A program made the position numbers and the translations under genes. A DNA stretch of 64,000 bases from Diphasiastrum complanatum. Its lineage: Eukaryota > Streptophyta > Lycopodiopsida > Lycopodiales > Lycopodiaceae. Shown one piece after another: positions 22,061-32,254 of this stretch. The notes beneath the pieces are model-generated. The model was not told the DNA's origin. It was given only the letters and a program-made list of their open reading frames with translations, and made no database searches. Location: contig CM055109.1 in NCBI GenBank assembly GCA_029204225.1, forward strand, positions 31,657,870 through 31,721,869. The letters run 5' to 3'. Within the stretch, counting starts at the first letter, position 1; every line of letters starts with the position of its first letter.

Positions 22061-23408
22061 TGTGTAGACTCTCGAGGGTGTTTATGTTTTTGTGCTCCTA
22101 GATCAGGTTGTCCTCTTGGAGGTGGTCCTAAGAGCACCAGCTGTGGTTGAGGTTCATGTCTAGGTTGTCTGGACAACTCTTGTATATGGACTTGGTTGTT
22201 TCATGGTTGGTAGTACGTGTGGTGGTTCTGTGAAACAAACGGTTGTCGAGGAGGTTGATAATGTCCCCCTGACTGGTTGTGAGGCTGGTTCCTCGGGTTA
22301 TAATAGCAATAAAGTGATGTATGCCCCATAAAGTCGCAGATGTCACATTTGATCAATGAAGTATCTGGGATTGGCTGGTATGAAGGGCACTCATTGCCAG
22401 TGTGGGCACCTCAACAGTGAGGGCACCATGTGTTCTCTCGTCTATGGTGGATTTGGCCAGTGGGTAACTGACCTGGCATCGAACTTTAGATAGACTTAAG
22501 AGTGTTTTGAAACTCTTTCGTGAGTTTCTCCATCTTTTGTTGGTGTTGTTGTTAAGCAACTCCATCTATGTTTTCCACAACTGTTCTCGTGTTTCTTCGT
22601 TTGGTCGAGCTTCTTGGACAGCACGATGTGCTCTCCATTCACGTGGCCCATCGACATCTGAGCCCTCGTCTTCTTCCCGAATGGCATCAGACATGGCTTG
22701 TTTCAATGATATGTATTCATCATTGGAGCGAAACTCACGTCATATCCATCGTGGGAGTCCAACGAGGAACCAAATTATGAGCATTGACTCAGTGGGTTGC
22801 TCTTGTACCTGACTTTTTAATCCTCTAAATCGTTCACTGTAGTCACGTACTTTCTCGTCTTTTGTCATTTTGATGTTACTAAGCTTGATAAAAGGACTTT
22901 CGATCAAGCGAAATGGCTTGAAGCGCTTGATAAATGCCTCCTTCAAGAGTGACCAGTCTCGTTTATCTTCACGATCAAAGTTAAAAAATCATTCTCGTTC
23001 TCGATCGATCATGGTCATCGAGAAGAGCTGTACCATGGCATCTGGTGATGTCTTGCCATAGACATCACATGCATTCTCAAAGACTTGAAGAAATCTTTGA
23101 GGATCAGTGTTACCGTCGTACTTAGATAAATCTAGCTTTGGGGCACGTTTTTCAGTACGCGGAACATTATTTGCAAAAGCTCTGTTTAAGTGAGCTCGTG
23201 CATGTGACGATTCGGCAGCATGAAAATGTGGTCGACCATATGGAGCTTTAAAACGCATGGGTTCCCATCTGTCGAATGGATTGGTGGATGGCGCTTGGAC
23301 TTGGGATTTCATCCTGGAATATCGATTAAATCGAGCCTGTTCGGTAGATGGTGAGACCATTTCTGGTGGATAGTCTTCTGTTGAATTTGGATCGTAAGGA
23401 CGATCCAT
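22061..23408 (-). pseudogene. gypsy gag (capsid)
   Basis: It starts at 23408 (MDRPYDPNSTEDYPPEMVSP). The retrotransposon-gag core includes LDLSKYDGNTDPQRFLQVFE, FFNFDREDKRDWSLLKEAFI, YSERFRGLKSQVQEQPTE and FLVGLPRWI. Internal stops at 22989 and 22740 stay in the same frame (the second is TGA where Arg fits). Near 22340 a knuckle (CDICDFMGHTSLYC) precedes a Pro/Gln-rich tail, cut at about 22061 by the copia leader. This is the assembly protein of the large gypsy element. Confidence 0.8.
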
Positions 23409-23519
23409 AACAACGCTAGAGTATCTTAGGATTGTGGAAATAGGCCTCTTGGACTCTTTGGTAACTTAACTCGTTGGATTTGTTGTTCAGAATGTGGTTG
23501 CTATGGTTCCATGGTGTGT

Positions 23520-24075
23520 GCAATTGGAATGCAACCAGTTTATGGTTGAATGTGGTTGGAATGGTTGAGTGCGGTCTATTACGGTTGTATGCGGTCTGTT
23601 GTGGTCTGTGGCAGTTTGTTGCGGTTTGATGTGGATGATTGGGTGCGGTTGTTTGCGGTGGGTTGCGGTTGGATACAACTTGTTGCGATTAAAGGGGAGT
23701 TCAGTGGGGTGCGGTTTTTTACGATCAAAAGCGATGGGTTGCGATGCGTGCGGTCTCTACGGTGCAAAGGCTGATGCAATTGAGGTGCGGTTGAATGTGG
23801 TCCCTACAGTACAAAGGACGAAGGTGGTTTGATTGTGGTCCCTACGATTCAAGGACGGAGGCAGTTGAATGCGGGTGTTTGTGGTTGCGAGGGTTCAGGG
23901 GAGTTACTACGGATCAATGTGGTTGCGGTTGGAACGCGAGTGGTTTGCGGTTGAATGCGGGTGTGATGGTTCAAAAGTGGTCACTACGGTTCAAGAGTGG
24001 ACCCTACGGCTGTAATGTTGTCGCTAAGGCTGTAATGCGGTCGTTACAGCTTAAAGTAGATGCAGGTGGAAGGTG
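23520..24075. repeat. Degenerate G/T-rich minisatellite
   Basis: The core is variations of TGCGGTTGAATGTGGT and GCGGTCTGTTGTGGTC, with strong purine/pyrimidine strand asymmetry. Unit length varies (roughly 15-30 bp). Confidence 0.75.
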
Positions 24076-24249
24076 ATCTCTTGGATGCTCGTGTAGTTGC
24101 TCTTGTTTATGGCGGTGTAGCTTGCGGTTTGTGTGGATCATTGGATATAACTCCCGAAAGCATCTGATATAGTTGGTCAATTCAAGTTGTGGATGTGTAG
24201 TATGTTGTACTCGTCAGTTCTGATCGTCGTTGGGAGGTTCTGTGGTCTA

Positions 24250-24800
24250 GTGTGGATCTGGTCCGGTTGAGATTATGAGGAATCCCTTCGGTCGAGATTG
24301 GACCCAGAACCTCCGGTCAAGATTTGAGCGATGGGCTTCGGCTGAGATTTGAAAGAGAGTTTTGGCTCCGGTTGAGTTTTGAAGGAGCGCTTCAGCTTCG
24401 ATTGAGATTTGAAAGAGCGCTTCGGCTCCGGTTGAGATTTGAAAGAGCGCTTCAGCTCCGGTTGAGTTTTGAAGGAGCGCTTTGGCTCCGGTTGAGATTT
24501 GAAAGAGCGCTTCGGCTCTGGTTTAGTTTTGAAGGAGTGCTTCAGCTTCGGTTGAGATTTAAAGGAGCACTTCGGCTCCAGTTGAGATTTAAGCAAGTGC
24601 TTCGGTTGAGATGGGAGCGTGGGCTCTGGTTGAGATCTAAGCAAGTGCTTTGGTTGAGATGGAACAGAATGCTTCGGTCGAGATCAGGACTTAAGGCTCC
24701 GGTTGAGATTTAACAAGAAGCCCTCAATCAAGATTTAACAGAAAGCATCGATTGAGTTGTGACAGAAGGTTTGTGAAAGGCTGGGTTGAGATCTGATCGA
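24250..24800. repeat. Minisatellite, unit about 30 bp, coding-like on both strands
   Basis: The core is CCGGTTGAGATTTGAAAGAG plus CGCTTCGGCT. The 30-bp unit is a multiple of three, so both strands carry ORFs. On the minus strand it repeats SFKSQPEPKR about ten times (24644-24273). I treat these ORFs as by-products of the array, not genes. It shares the core GGTTGAGAT with the 13402-13652 array in the same element. Confidence 0.85.
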
Positions 24801-25066
24801 TGAGCATCAATCGAGGTGTAACTCAGGACATGGTAGGATTTCTTTAAGTAGTGGCTCGGTCGAGAGTTGGTGTGTAGCTGTCCGGTCTAGACGAGAGTCG
24901 TGGAGCTCGGCTTGGTAATGAGCGTGAAGCCTCGCTCGAGAATTGAGCAGCACGTCGATCAGGACCAAAGTGGCGAGCCCTGTAATGAAACGTGTGGGGG
25001 ACCTAAGAGCGATGATTTTGCAGCACATATTGGAAAGGTGTGGCTTAGTTTAGTGTTTGTGTAGCT

Positions 25067-25080
25067 GTGGAATGGCGCCA
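25067..25080 (-). other. gypsy primer binding site
   Basis: The reverse complement reads TGGCGCCATTCCAC, close to the TGGCGCC-type site of Athila/Tat elements. It is 2 bp from the proposed LTR end. Confidence 0.65.
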
Positions 25081-25082
25081 AA

Positions 25083-26050
25083 TGGTCACAGATTCCACAA
25101 AATCTGTGAACACGATTTCTTTACCGTTCTTTGTTTGTTCTTTCTTCTTCTTGTTACTTCTATAGGTTACGGTTCTTTATGGTTTGGTCTTCTTATTAGA
25201 ACGGTTTCCAAGCAGAAGCATTTTCTCATATTACAATGAGTATTCCCCAGCCTGTCAGTGGGGAGAGACAAATTCGTTACTCAGCTACATGCATAAACAA
25301 GCCATGCAACCAGTCCTAGCTCGGTTTAGATCAGCGTTCTGAATCAGGGAGCAATTCTACAATCTATCTACTAAAACAGTGAACAAAACAATGACAAGAT
25401 TAAACTACTCATCAAGAAACAAGAAACAAGAAAACTAGATTCCTAACAGCACTCTAGCAGTCCAAGAATCAAGAAACACCCATTTCTTGATGCTTGGAAT
25501 GCCCAAGAACAATCAAGAACTGGAATGTAAGAGAATATGCAAGATCTACACCACAAATCCAGCATATTTAGTTTACTTGAATGCCTATCCCTACATCAAT
25601 CCACAAACAAGAAATGAAATCTAATCCACAACTAAAAGCAAGAGAGTAAGCAAGAAATCTAGTTAATCCACAAACACAAAGGAAATCAAAACATGCTCAT
25701 AGGAATTTCAGTCAAGAACATTGCCATGAACAAGGAGCTTTACAATCATCAAGAACTCATGGAAGATCTTCTTTATTCACTTAAGAGAACTTGACAATAC
25801 ATTCAAAGCTCCCTCACAAGAGAGGGGGGGCCTTAAATAAGCAAGAGGGCTGCCCATGTGGAGCCCAAGTTGAAATTCCACCAAATTAGAAATTACATGT
25901 GGAAATTGCCCTTCAAAAGGTGGCTCACTCTAAATTATTTAAGGGGGGTCTACATTTATTTACAAAGCCTAGGAAATATTACTAGCTCCTACATGGTCGT
26001 TCCTTCTCTGGGATACACCATGTATGCTCACATAGATAATTCAATGTCAT
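25083..26050 (-). repeat. Probable 5' LTR of the gypsy element
   Basis: The LTR end on the minus strand would be CTGTGACCA, adjacent to the PBS. A TATA-like TTATTTAAG lies at 25840-25832 on the minus strand, near a G-tract (AGAGGGGGGG on the plus strand). The far boundary near 26050 is an estimate, because no second LTR copy exists in the window to align. Confidence 0.45.
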
Positions 26051-26109
26051 CCTAGCTAGTAATTTTTCGGCTCTCAGCTTCTTCTACTCTCCTCCTTCTG
26101 AGACCTCCT

Positions 26110-26500
26110 CGGTCATGGGTGAGAGGTAATCTATGTCTTCAACTTGGCTCGGCATCTGAAGATTCTCTGGAATCTGCTAACAGTGATGACGAAGGACCTT
26201 CATCAAGTCAAAAGCCAAAGAGAAAATCAAGGGAAATACAAATGCCTTCAAGGCTCACATATGACGAGAAGGGTAAGCAAGTGCAAGTGACTCATTTTGC
26301 TTTTCTCACATATTTTGATGGATCTTCTTGTGTAGATAATGATATGCAAGTAGATGGATGTTTTCATGATTTTCCAGAAACTAATGTATTTGGAAAAGAG
26401 ATCTTAGTCAATGGGTTTGATGGTCAAGTGGAAGATCAAGAGGTTGATCTCAAAGGCTTCAACAACATGAAAGGAGAGATGGCAATTTGGAGCTAGTCAA
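26110..26500 (+). pseudogene. copia integrase-RT linker fragment
   Basis: The reading SASEDSLESANSDDEGPSSS then QKPKRKSREIQMPSRL is the acidic/basic linker after copia integrase. It goes on to an acidic tail (FDGQVEDQEVDLKGF). In a normal element RT would follow; here an unrelated segment does. It is part of the same derivative as 26560-28000. Confidence 0.6.
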
Positions 26501-26559
26501 GAGTGATTGGCAAAGATGTTATGGATATATTTTTGTAGGTTATTGGAGACTCAAGTAAG

Positions 26560-27208
26560 GTCAAAAGAGTAGCAAGGAAGTGTTGTTCAAGTTTACTTGT
26601 TCTATCTCATGTTTGAGCAATTTCATGCGGATGTGTGCAAATTGTCTAGATAGGGTAAAACTAGCTACATTGGTGAGCATCATTTTGATGTTGGAGTTGT
26701 ACTAGCATTCTTGGCTGGTTTTTTTGATGGAAATGAATCTATTGGAGGCTCATTATGTCACTCATCCATGGCTAAGTTCTCAAGTATTGAGCTACTTGGT
26801 GCCAATACTTGGAGATTGTCAATTTTTGGTGAATTCATGGTCATTTTCTTGTGTCAAGTAGATTTTGAAGAAGGACTAGTGCCACCACTTAGTTATATGG
26901 AGCCATGTGGTGCTGGATTAGCATCATTGATGTACTCACTTACTCATGGATTTCCAGGGTTTGATGGTTTCTTGTGGCAAGATGGAGATGGAGGCTCATT
27001 CATGGAGTTTTATGGTGGAGACATATCAAGAAAGGACAAAGAGGGAGGATACAAGCAAGAAAATGGTTATCATCCACATTTATTGTTTGATTGCTGTAAT
27101 TTTTCAGAGAGTTCAAAGTCCATAGCATGGGGGAATCATCTTATTTACATTCTATGTGATTCTTCGTGTTCTATTTACATGGCATATCACTTTGGGAGCA
27201 AGTCATAG
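26560..27208 (+). pseudogene. Unrecognised 'MFEQFH' domain, plus-strand copy
   Basis: From 26609 the frame reads MFEQFHADVCKLSR, a TAG, GKTSYIGEHHFDVGVVLAF and LAGFFDGNESIGGSLCHSSM. An extra segment of about 60 residues follows (FGEFMVIFLCQVDFEEGL, LMYSLTHGFPGFDGF), then LWQDGDGGSFMEFYGGDISR and NHLIYILCDSSCSIYMAYH. It is open apart from one TAG. The same protein pattern occurs on the opposite strand at 28811-29395, and the two agree upstream as well (GCAAGGAAGTGTTGTT at about 26571). It replaces the RT region of a copia element and is followed by the RNase H end. I do not recognise the family. It may be a captured host gene piece or an element-specific protein. Confidence 0.55.
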
Positions 27209-27356
27209 CAAAGGAGATGGAGCTTCAACATGTTTCTTTGAAGGAATGTGTAGTTGATATCTTTACAAAAGAACTGGGAAAGGACTTGTTCATGAAGCAT
27301 AGGACTTCACTTGGAGTGTTCTCAAAGTCTATGCTAAAACTAGTTGAAGAGAGAGT
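27190..27356 (+). pseudogene. copia RNase H C-terminal end and PPT
   Basis: The reading EQVIAKEMELQHVSLKECVV, DIFTKELGKDLFMKH and SKSMLKLVEERV is close to the end of the 3698-4570 ORF (QVIAKEVELQHVSS...). The last bases (GTTGAAGAGAGAG) form the PPT before the LTR at 27357. Confidence 0.8.
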
Positions 27357-28000
27357 GAGAAATTTCAACTAGATTTGCTATTTTGGTCATATTTGCATAT
27401 TTGGCAATTTAGGACAATTTTCATATTAGACTTGGAGTTTGACTTTTCAGAGTTATATTAGTCTAAAAGAATTTGAATAAACATTTTTGAAAGTGTGGGA
27501 AAGTGTAGTACACGAGTTTTAGAAGATTCAATTTGAACGTGGAGACATTTGAATCTAGTCCACATTAATACTACGGTTTTTGTTATGGAGAGAAACCAAA
27601 CTCATTAATGAGTCATGGATATGCTATATATAGTTGTGAACATGTGGGAAGAGACCCATTATCTCTCTCTTATCTCACTTCATGCTTATACATGAGTTCT
27701 CTTGGGTTCATCTATCCATTGGTGCACTATATTTGTGATATCTTGCAATCTTTTGTGTAGAATGCTTATTTTATGTTATTTTTGGATACACACGTGTGAA
27801 ATACAGTAGCTTAATGTTTTTGTATGGACAACAACTTCATCGTATCATATGTTTGATGTTGATCAGGGTCTTATTGAGTTTGCATCTCTTTCATAGAGTA
27901 GATGTTGATTTTTTTACATTGGCAACATTGGTAGAGTTGATCTACTTCTAACCAAAGATCAGGTTATGGATTTGGATCTTAATTGATCCCAAATTCTTCA
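27357..28000 (+). repeat. copia 3' LTR (644 bp)
   Basis: It starts TGAGAAATTT after a PPT and ends AAATTCTTCA. A TATA-like TATATATA is at about 27625 and the palindrome ACACGTGTG at 27790-27798, 165 bp downstream. Its layout parallels the 2865-5186 LTRs with strong divergence. It abuts a copia integrase fragment, the presumed target. Confidence 0.75.
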
Positions 28001-28150
28001 AAAAGAAACTGGTAAGAAAATTAAAGCCCTGAGGTTTGACAACGGTGGAGAGTATATCTCTACCAAATTCAAGGAGTACTGCCAGAGCCAATGCATTGAA
28101 CAACAGTTTATCACTCCCTATTCGTCTCAGTCAAACGGTTGTTAGAGATC
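28001..28150 (+). pseudogene. copia integrase scrap
   Basis: The reading KETGKKIKALRFDNGGEYIS, KFKEYCQSQCIEQQFITPYS and SQSNG is close to the integrase at 9440-9600 (RTIKALRSDNGGEYIS...), so it is the same family. It is broken on the left by the LTR at 28000 and on the right by the minus-strand element from 28166. Confidence 0.85.
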
Positions 28151-28165
28151 TATCCTAGTGTTACT

Positions 28166-28815
28166 TGTGAGAAATAAAAGACCAAAACACATTTATTTCA
28201 TCAATGATCTTTAGCCAAATTTGGTTGCACATCTAAAAATAACTAGAAGATAGAAATCACTACTTTATGCATGCTAGAACTTAGAAATGCATAATGATCT
28301 GATCATAAACACTTGAATATAACTTAGTACTACCCATGTCCGTATATAAGCAAAACGATATTGTACTTCACACGTGTGAAAGCTAGATCAACCATAAAAT
28401 CAACATTCTACACATAGAAACTCAAGATATCAGAGAGAAACACATGAGAGGGACATAGGAATACAAGAGATGAATTCATCACAAAGAAAAAAAACTTTGA
28501 TGATTATTCCTCCATGCAGGTATAGCTATTTATAACCTCCAAATGTCATTTGGCCACTTGCCCCAAACTTGACCTAATTTGGAAACTTCTAGATACTCAT
28601 CAAAAACCTAGAAATTCTAGTCTAGATGCAATGTACCAAAATTAGCCAATTAGAATGGGTCCAAAACCGACCTCATCCACTTATCTACTTGCCAAAAATA
28701 GTACAAACACTATTTAGGTCTTTATTGAGAAATATAAAACTATCTTTAAGTTGAGATTTCATTTTGGCCTCCAAAAATGCCAAATAACCAACAAACTAGT
28801 TGACAATTTTTCACA
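28166..28815 (-). repeat. copia 3' LTR, minus strand (650 bp)
   Basis: On the plus strand it runs TGTGAGAAAT ... ATTTTTCACA. On the minus strand it follows the PPT GTTGAAGAGGGAG. TATAAATAGC starts at 28534 (minus) and the palindrome CACACGTGTG lies at 28369-28378, about 155 bp downstream. Confidence 0.8.
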
Positions 28816-29395
28816 CTCCCTCTTCAACTAGTTTTAGCATTGATTTAACCACACTACTTTGATTCATCTTAAGAATGATCTCCATCCTAAGTATAGACCT
28901 CATTTCTACGGTTTTATAGTACCTTCCATAATTGATATAGATAATAGTGTCCAAATTGGATGCCTCACTATTTCTTACATCAATTTTACATATCAAGATG
29001 TAACTAGAACATGAAGAACCAAATAGAATATAAAAGACATGAATCCCCCATGCTTTCAACTTTGATCTCTTTGGAAAATAACAACAACCAAACGATAAAT
29101 GTGAGTAATCAACCAATGCTTGCATGTCTCCTCCATCTTTTTCCTTTCTTGATATGTTTCCATCATGAAAATTCATGAATGAGCCTCCATCTCCATCTTG
29201 CCATAAGATATCATCAACTCTTGATGACTTGATCATAAATGAGTGATATAATGAGCTTCCTTTAGCTTCATTTCCATCAGCAAAACCAGCCAAGAATTCT
29301 AGTACAACTCCATCATCAAAATGATGTAAAACGATGTAGCTAGTTTCACCATATCTTGACAATTTGCACACATTCACATGAAATTGCTCAAACAT
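28811..29395 (-). CDS. Open 'MFEQFH'-domain ORF, minus-strand copy
   Basis: This is an uninterrupted ORF of 194 codons: MFEQFHVNVCKLSRYGETSY, VLHHFDDGVVLEFLAGFADG, SSLYHSFMIKSSRV, LWQDGDGGSFMNFHDGNISR, KEKDGG, YFPKRSKLKAWGIHVFYILF. It ends in SMLKLVEEGV, the same end as the copia ORF at 3698-4570, with its stop inside the LTR. It shares about half its residues with the plus-strand copy at 26609-27208. Length differences between the copies keep frame. No catalytic motif of RT, protease or integrase is present. Function is unknown. The upstream part of this element is replaced by a TTCCC-rich array. Confidence 0.6.
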   Translation of the reverse strand: MFEQFHVNVCKLSRYGETSYIVLHHFDDGVVLEFLAGFADGNEAKGSSLYHSFMIKSSRVDDILWQDGDGGSFMNFHDGNISRKEKDGGDMQALVDYSHLSFGCCYFPKRSKLKAWGIHVFYILFGSSCSSYILICKIDVRNSEASNLDTIIYINYGRYYKTVEMRSILRMEIILKMNQSSVVKSMLKLVEEGV

Positions 29396-29469
29396 GAGAT
29401 AGAAAAAGTAAAGTAAACTTTAACAACACTTCCTTGCTGCTCCCTTGACCAAATTTTCATATTCCCCAA

Positions 29470-29930
29470 CTTGTACATTCCCAAATTTTTAAGTTATCCA
29501 TTTTCTCATTCCCCACCTTTTTGCTTCCCCAAATATATGCATTCCCCAATTTTCACATTCCCAAAACTTTCCATTTCTTCCCACACATTTTTGCCTCCCA
29601 AGATCCATCTTCCCCACAGATTCACTCTGTCATTTTTGCCTTCCCAGGTCTTGCATTCCCCAAGCTGCATTCCCAAGATCTCTCCTCCCCAATTTTCCAC
29701 TTTCACATTCCCAAGATCTGCCCACATCCCTACATTCCCAGATCTTGCACTTTCCCAAATTTTTACATTCCCACACTCCACCTACATTCCCCAAAATTTT
29801 CAAATTCACCAACTGCTTGCATTCCCAAATTTTACATTCCCAAGTTTTCTAAGTTGCCAATTTTTGTCTTTCCAACAACTTATATTCCCAAATCTCAATT
29901 TCCATATTTCCCATCAACCCTCATCATAAT
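29470..29930. repeat. TTCCC-rich degenerate minisatellite
   Basis: The recurrent core is CATTCCCAAATTTT / CATTCCCAAGATCT with about 12-30 bp spacing and extreme strand asymmetry. ORFs on both strands (for example repeated FPNFTFP) are artefacts of the repeat. Confidence 0.85.
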
Positions 29931-29934
29931 CTAG

Positions 29935-31130
29935 GAATTGTTGCACTTGTATGAGAAAAAAATTACTTGGATATCAAAAGTTCTCATTGAAGTGGGGCTA
30001 GGGTTTTCGCATATGAAAATGCCACCCCACAACAAAGAATCAATGCATATATTCATGTCATTCTTTGTGACAACAGTGGAAAAGGAGATGAGCATGCAAT
30101 ATAGAAGTACATTAAGCAAGCGTTGAAAAAGAGACACATCTTTATCCTTCCCTACAATGCACAACAAGTCATAATATTTTGCATAAACATCCAAATTTGG
30201 TTTATATTTGACAAATATCCTTTTGATTGTGCCGTGTCATATACAAATAGTCCAAAATCCTTGCCATAAAACATCATTGTTCATGTTGTTTGTAGTTCTC
30301 ACCGGAGTATGGAAATTTTGGGTATGTACTTTGATAAGGAGACTAAATGCTATTGGACGGGCCTAACTTGCAACTCAATAGATGCCACCCATGTAGACAT
30401 TGAAAGGTAATGCCTCGCATCTGCACTTGCATTTCATTTGTCAGAGTTCTCTATGTGAAGTCGAAAGGTTTGACATTTTGCAATTTATACATCATGGAAG
30501 GCATTGTATCATTGTTGTGTCCTGTGTCCACTCAAAAGCAGTACTTTCACATTTTGGATGCACAGGTAATGCAAAGTCCTTATAATCACATCACATCTTA
30601 CAAGTGATAGTTTGAGGATGCTTATGTGGTTCCTGACTATACGTGTAGTCTCCACAACAAATCAATGCTTATAGCAGAGGATGGTTCACTATCCACAATG
30701 CAATGAAGTTTATGGAATGGCTTTTTAAATAAGGACCATCATGTTTAGACTTGGTGATGATTTGAATGTGGCAGTAGGTGACATGATTTAAATAAAAACC
30801 ATCATGTTTAGACTTGGTGATAATTTGTATGTGGCAGTAGGTGACATGATTTACAAATTCCATGAGGAGATGCTGCATAATTTCTTAGACAACACAACAC
30901 CCATTTCATAGTGACAAAGGAGTAACCTCACACTTGCACAATGTTGTGTTTCCCTTTCGAGAAAATTATGTGGATTTCCATCAACGCATGATAAGACTGT
31001 ACTATAGAGCATGATCTCATATTTGGTTAATGTTGATTGCTTCTTGGATTTCATATTACCCACCAAATTCATGTTTACATTGGTATTTCATATGAAACTA
31101 TACTTGGCAAAGGTATGTTGACATTGATAT
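29935..31130. other. Non-coding stretch, function unknown
   Basis: No retroelement or gene motif is recognised. It contains the 63-bp tandem duplication at 30725-30850. A short open stretch near 30410-30607 is not convincing as a gene. Confidence 0.6.
30725..30850. repeat. Tandem duplication, period 63 bp
   Basis: Two copies begin TTAAATAA and contain CCATCATGTTTAGACTTGGT, GAT.ATTTG.ATGTGGCAG and TAGGTGACATGA. The units start at 30725 and 30788. Confidence 0.85.
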
Positions 31131-31133
31131 CGC

Positions 31134-32254
31134 TAATTTGACTTACAGGTCAAAGAATTTTGTGTCCAAAGTTTAGGGTAAACTTGGGCACTATACCATT
31201 TTGCAATGAGAGATGGTAAAGTGTGAGTACCATATGGCCATACAATTTAGTTCACTACATTCTACTTACAATAATTTAGAACTCTAGAATCCTATTATTT
31301 GAAGCACGTTCAGGCCACATGATGTACTGATAGAATTAGTTTTTTTTTAAATCCATTTAATGAGTCAATTGGGCATTTTGGATGAAAATAATCTAAAACC
31401 CAACAACAATCATTGGTCTTAGTTCAAGATGCACATATGGACTTATGTGAGAATTGATTTGGATTTGTCAAAATCCTAGGCATTCAAAGCTAATTTGACT
31501 TGTAAGTCAAACAATTGTGTGTTCAAATTCAATGCCAACTTGGGCAATGTACCATTTTGCTATAGAGGTGGTGAGGTGTCAGTGATATAGCCATATAGTT
31601 TAGTTCACTACATTCTACATGTAGTAATTTACAGCTCTAGAATTCATGTACCAAAAACATGTTTGGGCCACGTGACATATATTGCTAAAACTAGCTTTGA
31701 TTTAAATTCATTCGATGAGTCACCCAGTAGTTTTGGATGAAAATGGTTCAAAACTCAACAACGGCTATTGATGCTAGTTCAAGATGTGCATATGGACTTA
31801 TGTGTGTTAACTAATGTTGATACGTCAAACCCTAGGCATTCGAAGCTGATTTAACTTGCAAGTCAAATAATTTTGTGTCCCAAGTTTAGGGGGAACCCGA
31901 GCACTATACCATTTTGCTATGAGAGGTGGTGAAGTGTCATCAAAATTGCCATGTAGTTTAGTTCACTACATGCTACATGTGGCCATTTATAGCTCTAGAA
32001 TCCAAATATTGGAAGCATGTTCAAGCTACGTGATGCAGATTGATGAAAGTGGGCTTTTATATCCATCTAGTAAGTCAACTGGACACTTTAGATAAAAATG
32101 GTCCAAAAGCTAGTGGTAACCATTAGTTTGGTTCAGGATAAGCATATGAACTTGTGTGCGGTGACCATTGGTTTGGTTCAAGATAAGCATATGAACTTGT
32201 GTGCGACGACAACATGGGTTTATTGATTTGGATATGTCAAAAACCTTTGCATTC
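31134..32254. repeat. Satellite-like tandem array, unit about 356 bp, 3 copies
   Basis: The units start at 31134, 31491 and 31847, each with TAATTTGACTT.CA.GTCAAA or a close variant. They then share ACTTGGGCA.T.TACCATTTTG, TAGTTCACTACAT and AGCTCTAGAAT. Each ends near GTCAAA(A)CCTAGGCATTC. The third copy has an internal duplication of about 45 bp (GTTTGGTTCA.GATAAGCATA at about 32130 and 32172). Confidence 0.85.

Larger units (their letters stand above)
23409..25066 (-). other. Long leader of the gypsy element
   Basis: About 1.65 kb separates the PBS from the gag start. It is dominated by two blocks of short tandem repeats (23520-24075 and 24250-24800), and no conserved coding motif is visible. 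Long leaders with repeats are typical of large plant gypsy elements. Confidence 0.65.
12499..26050 (-). mobile_element. Large Ty3/gypsy element (Athila/Tat-like), nested and truncated
   Basis: On the minus strand the order is: LTR-like region (from about 26050), PBS (25080-25067), repeat-rich leader, gag, nucleocapsid knuckle, protease, RT, RNase H, integrase, tandem-repeat spacer, extra ORF. The domain order protease-RT-RH-IN is gypsy. The short TGGCGCC-type PBS, long leader and extra ORF after integrase suggest the Athila/Tat branch. A copia element (about 18041-22060) interrupts gag, and the 3' LTR is lost at the 12499 junction. Most lesions are nonsense codons rather than frameshifts. Confidence 0.75.

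Noticed and set aside
24273-24713. Long ORFs on both strands (repeated SFKSQPEPKR and RLRFERALRL) that look like repetitive proteins
   Set aside because: The 30-bp tandem unit is divisible by three, so both strands stay open by construction. No start context, domain or conservation supports a gene.
25083-26050. A firm right boundary for the gypsy 5' LTR
   Set aside because: No second LTR copy or target duplication is in the window, so only an approximate limit is given.
29471-29934. ORFs such as repeated FPNFTFP across the TTCCC-rich array
   Set aside because: Open frames arise from the low-complexity repeat on both strands, with no independent coding signal.
31134-32254. CRISPR-like or other spaced-repeat system
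   Set aside because: The repeats are contiguous 356-bp tandem units without spacers, and the DNA is eukaryotic.
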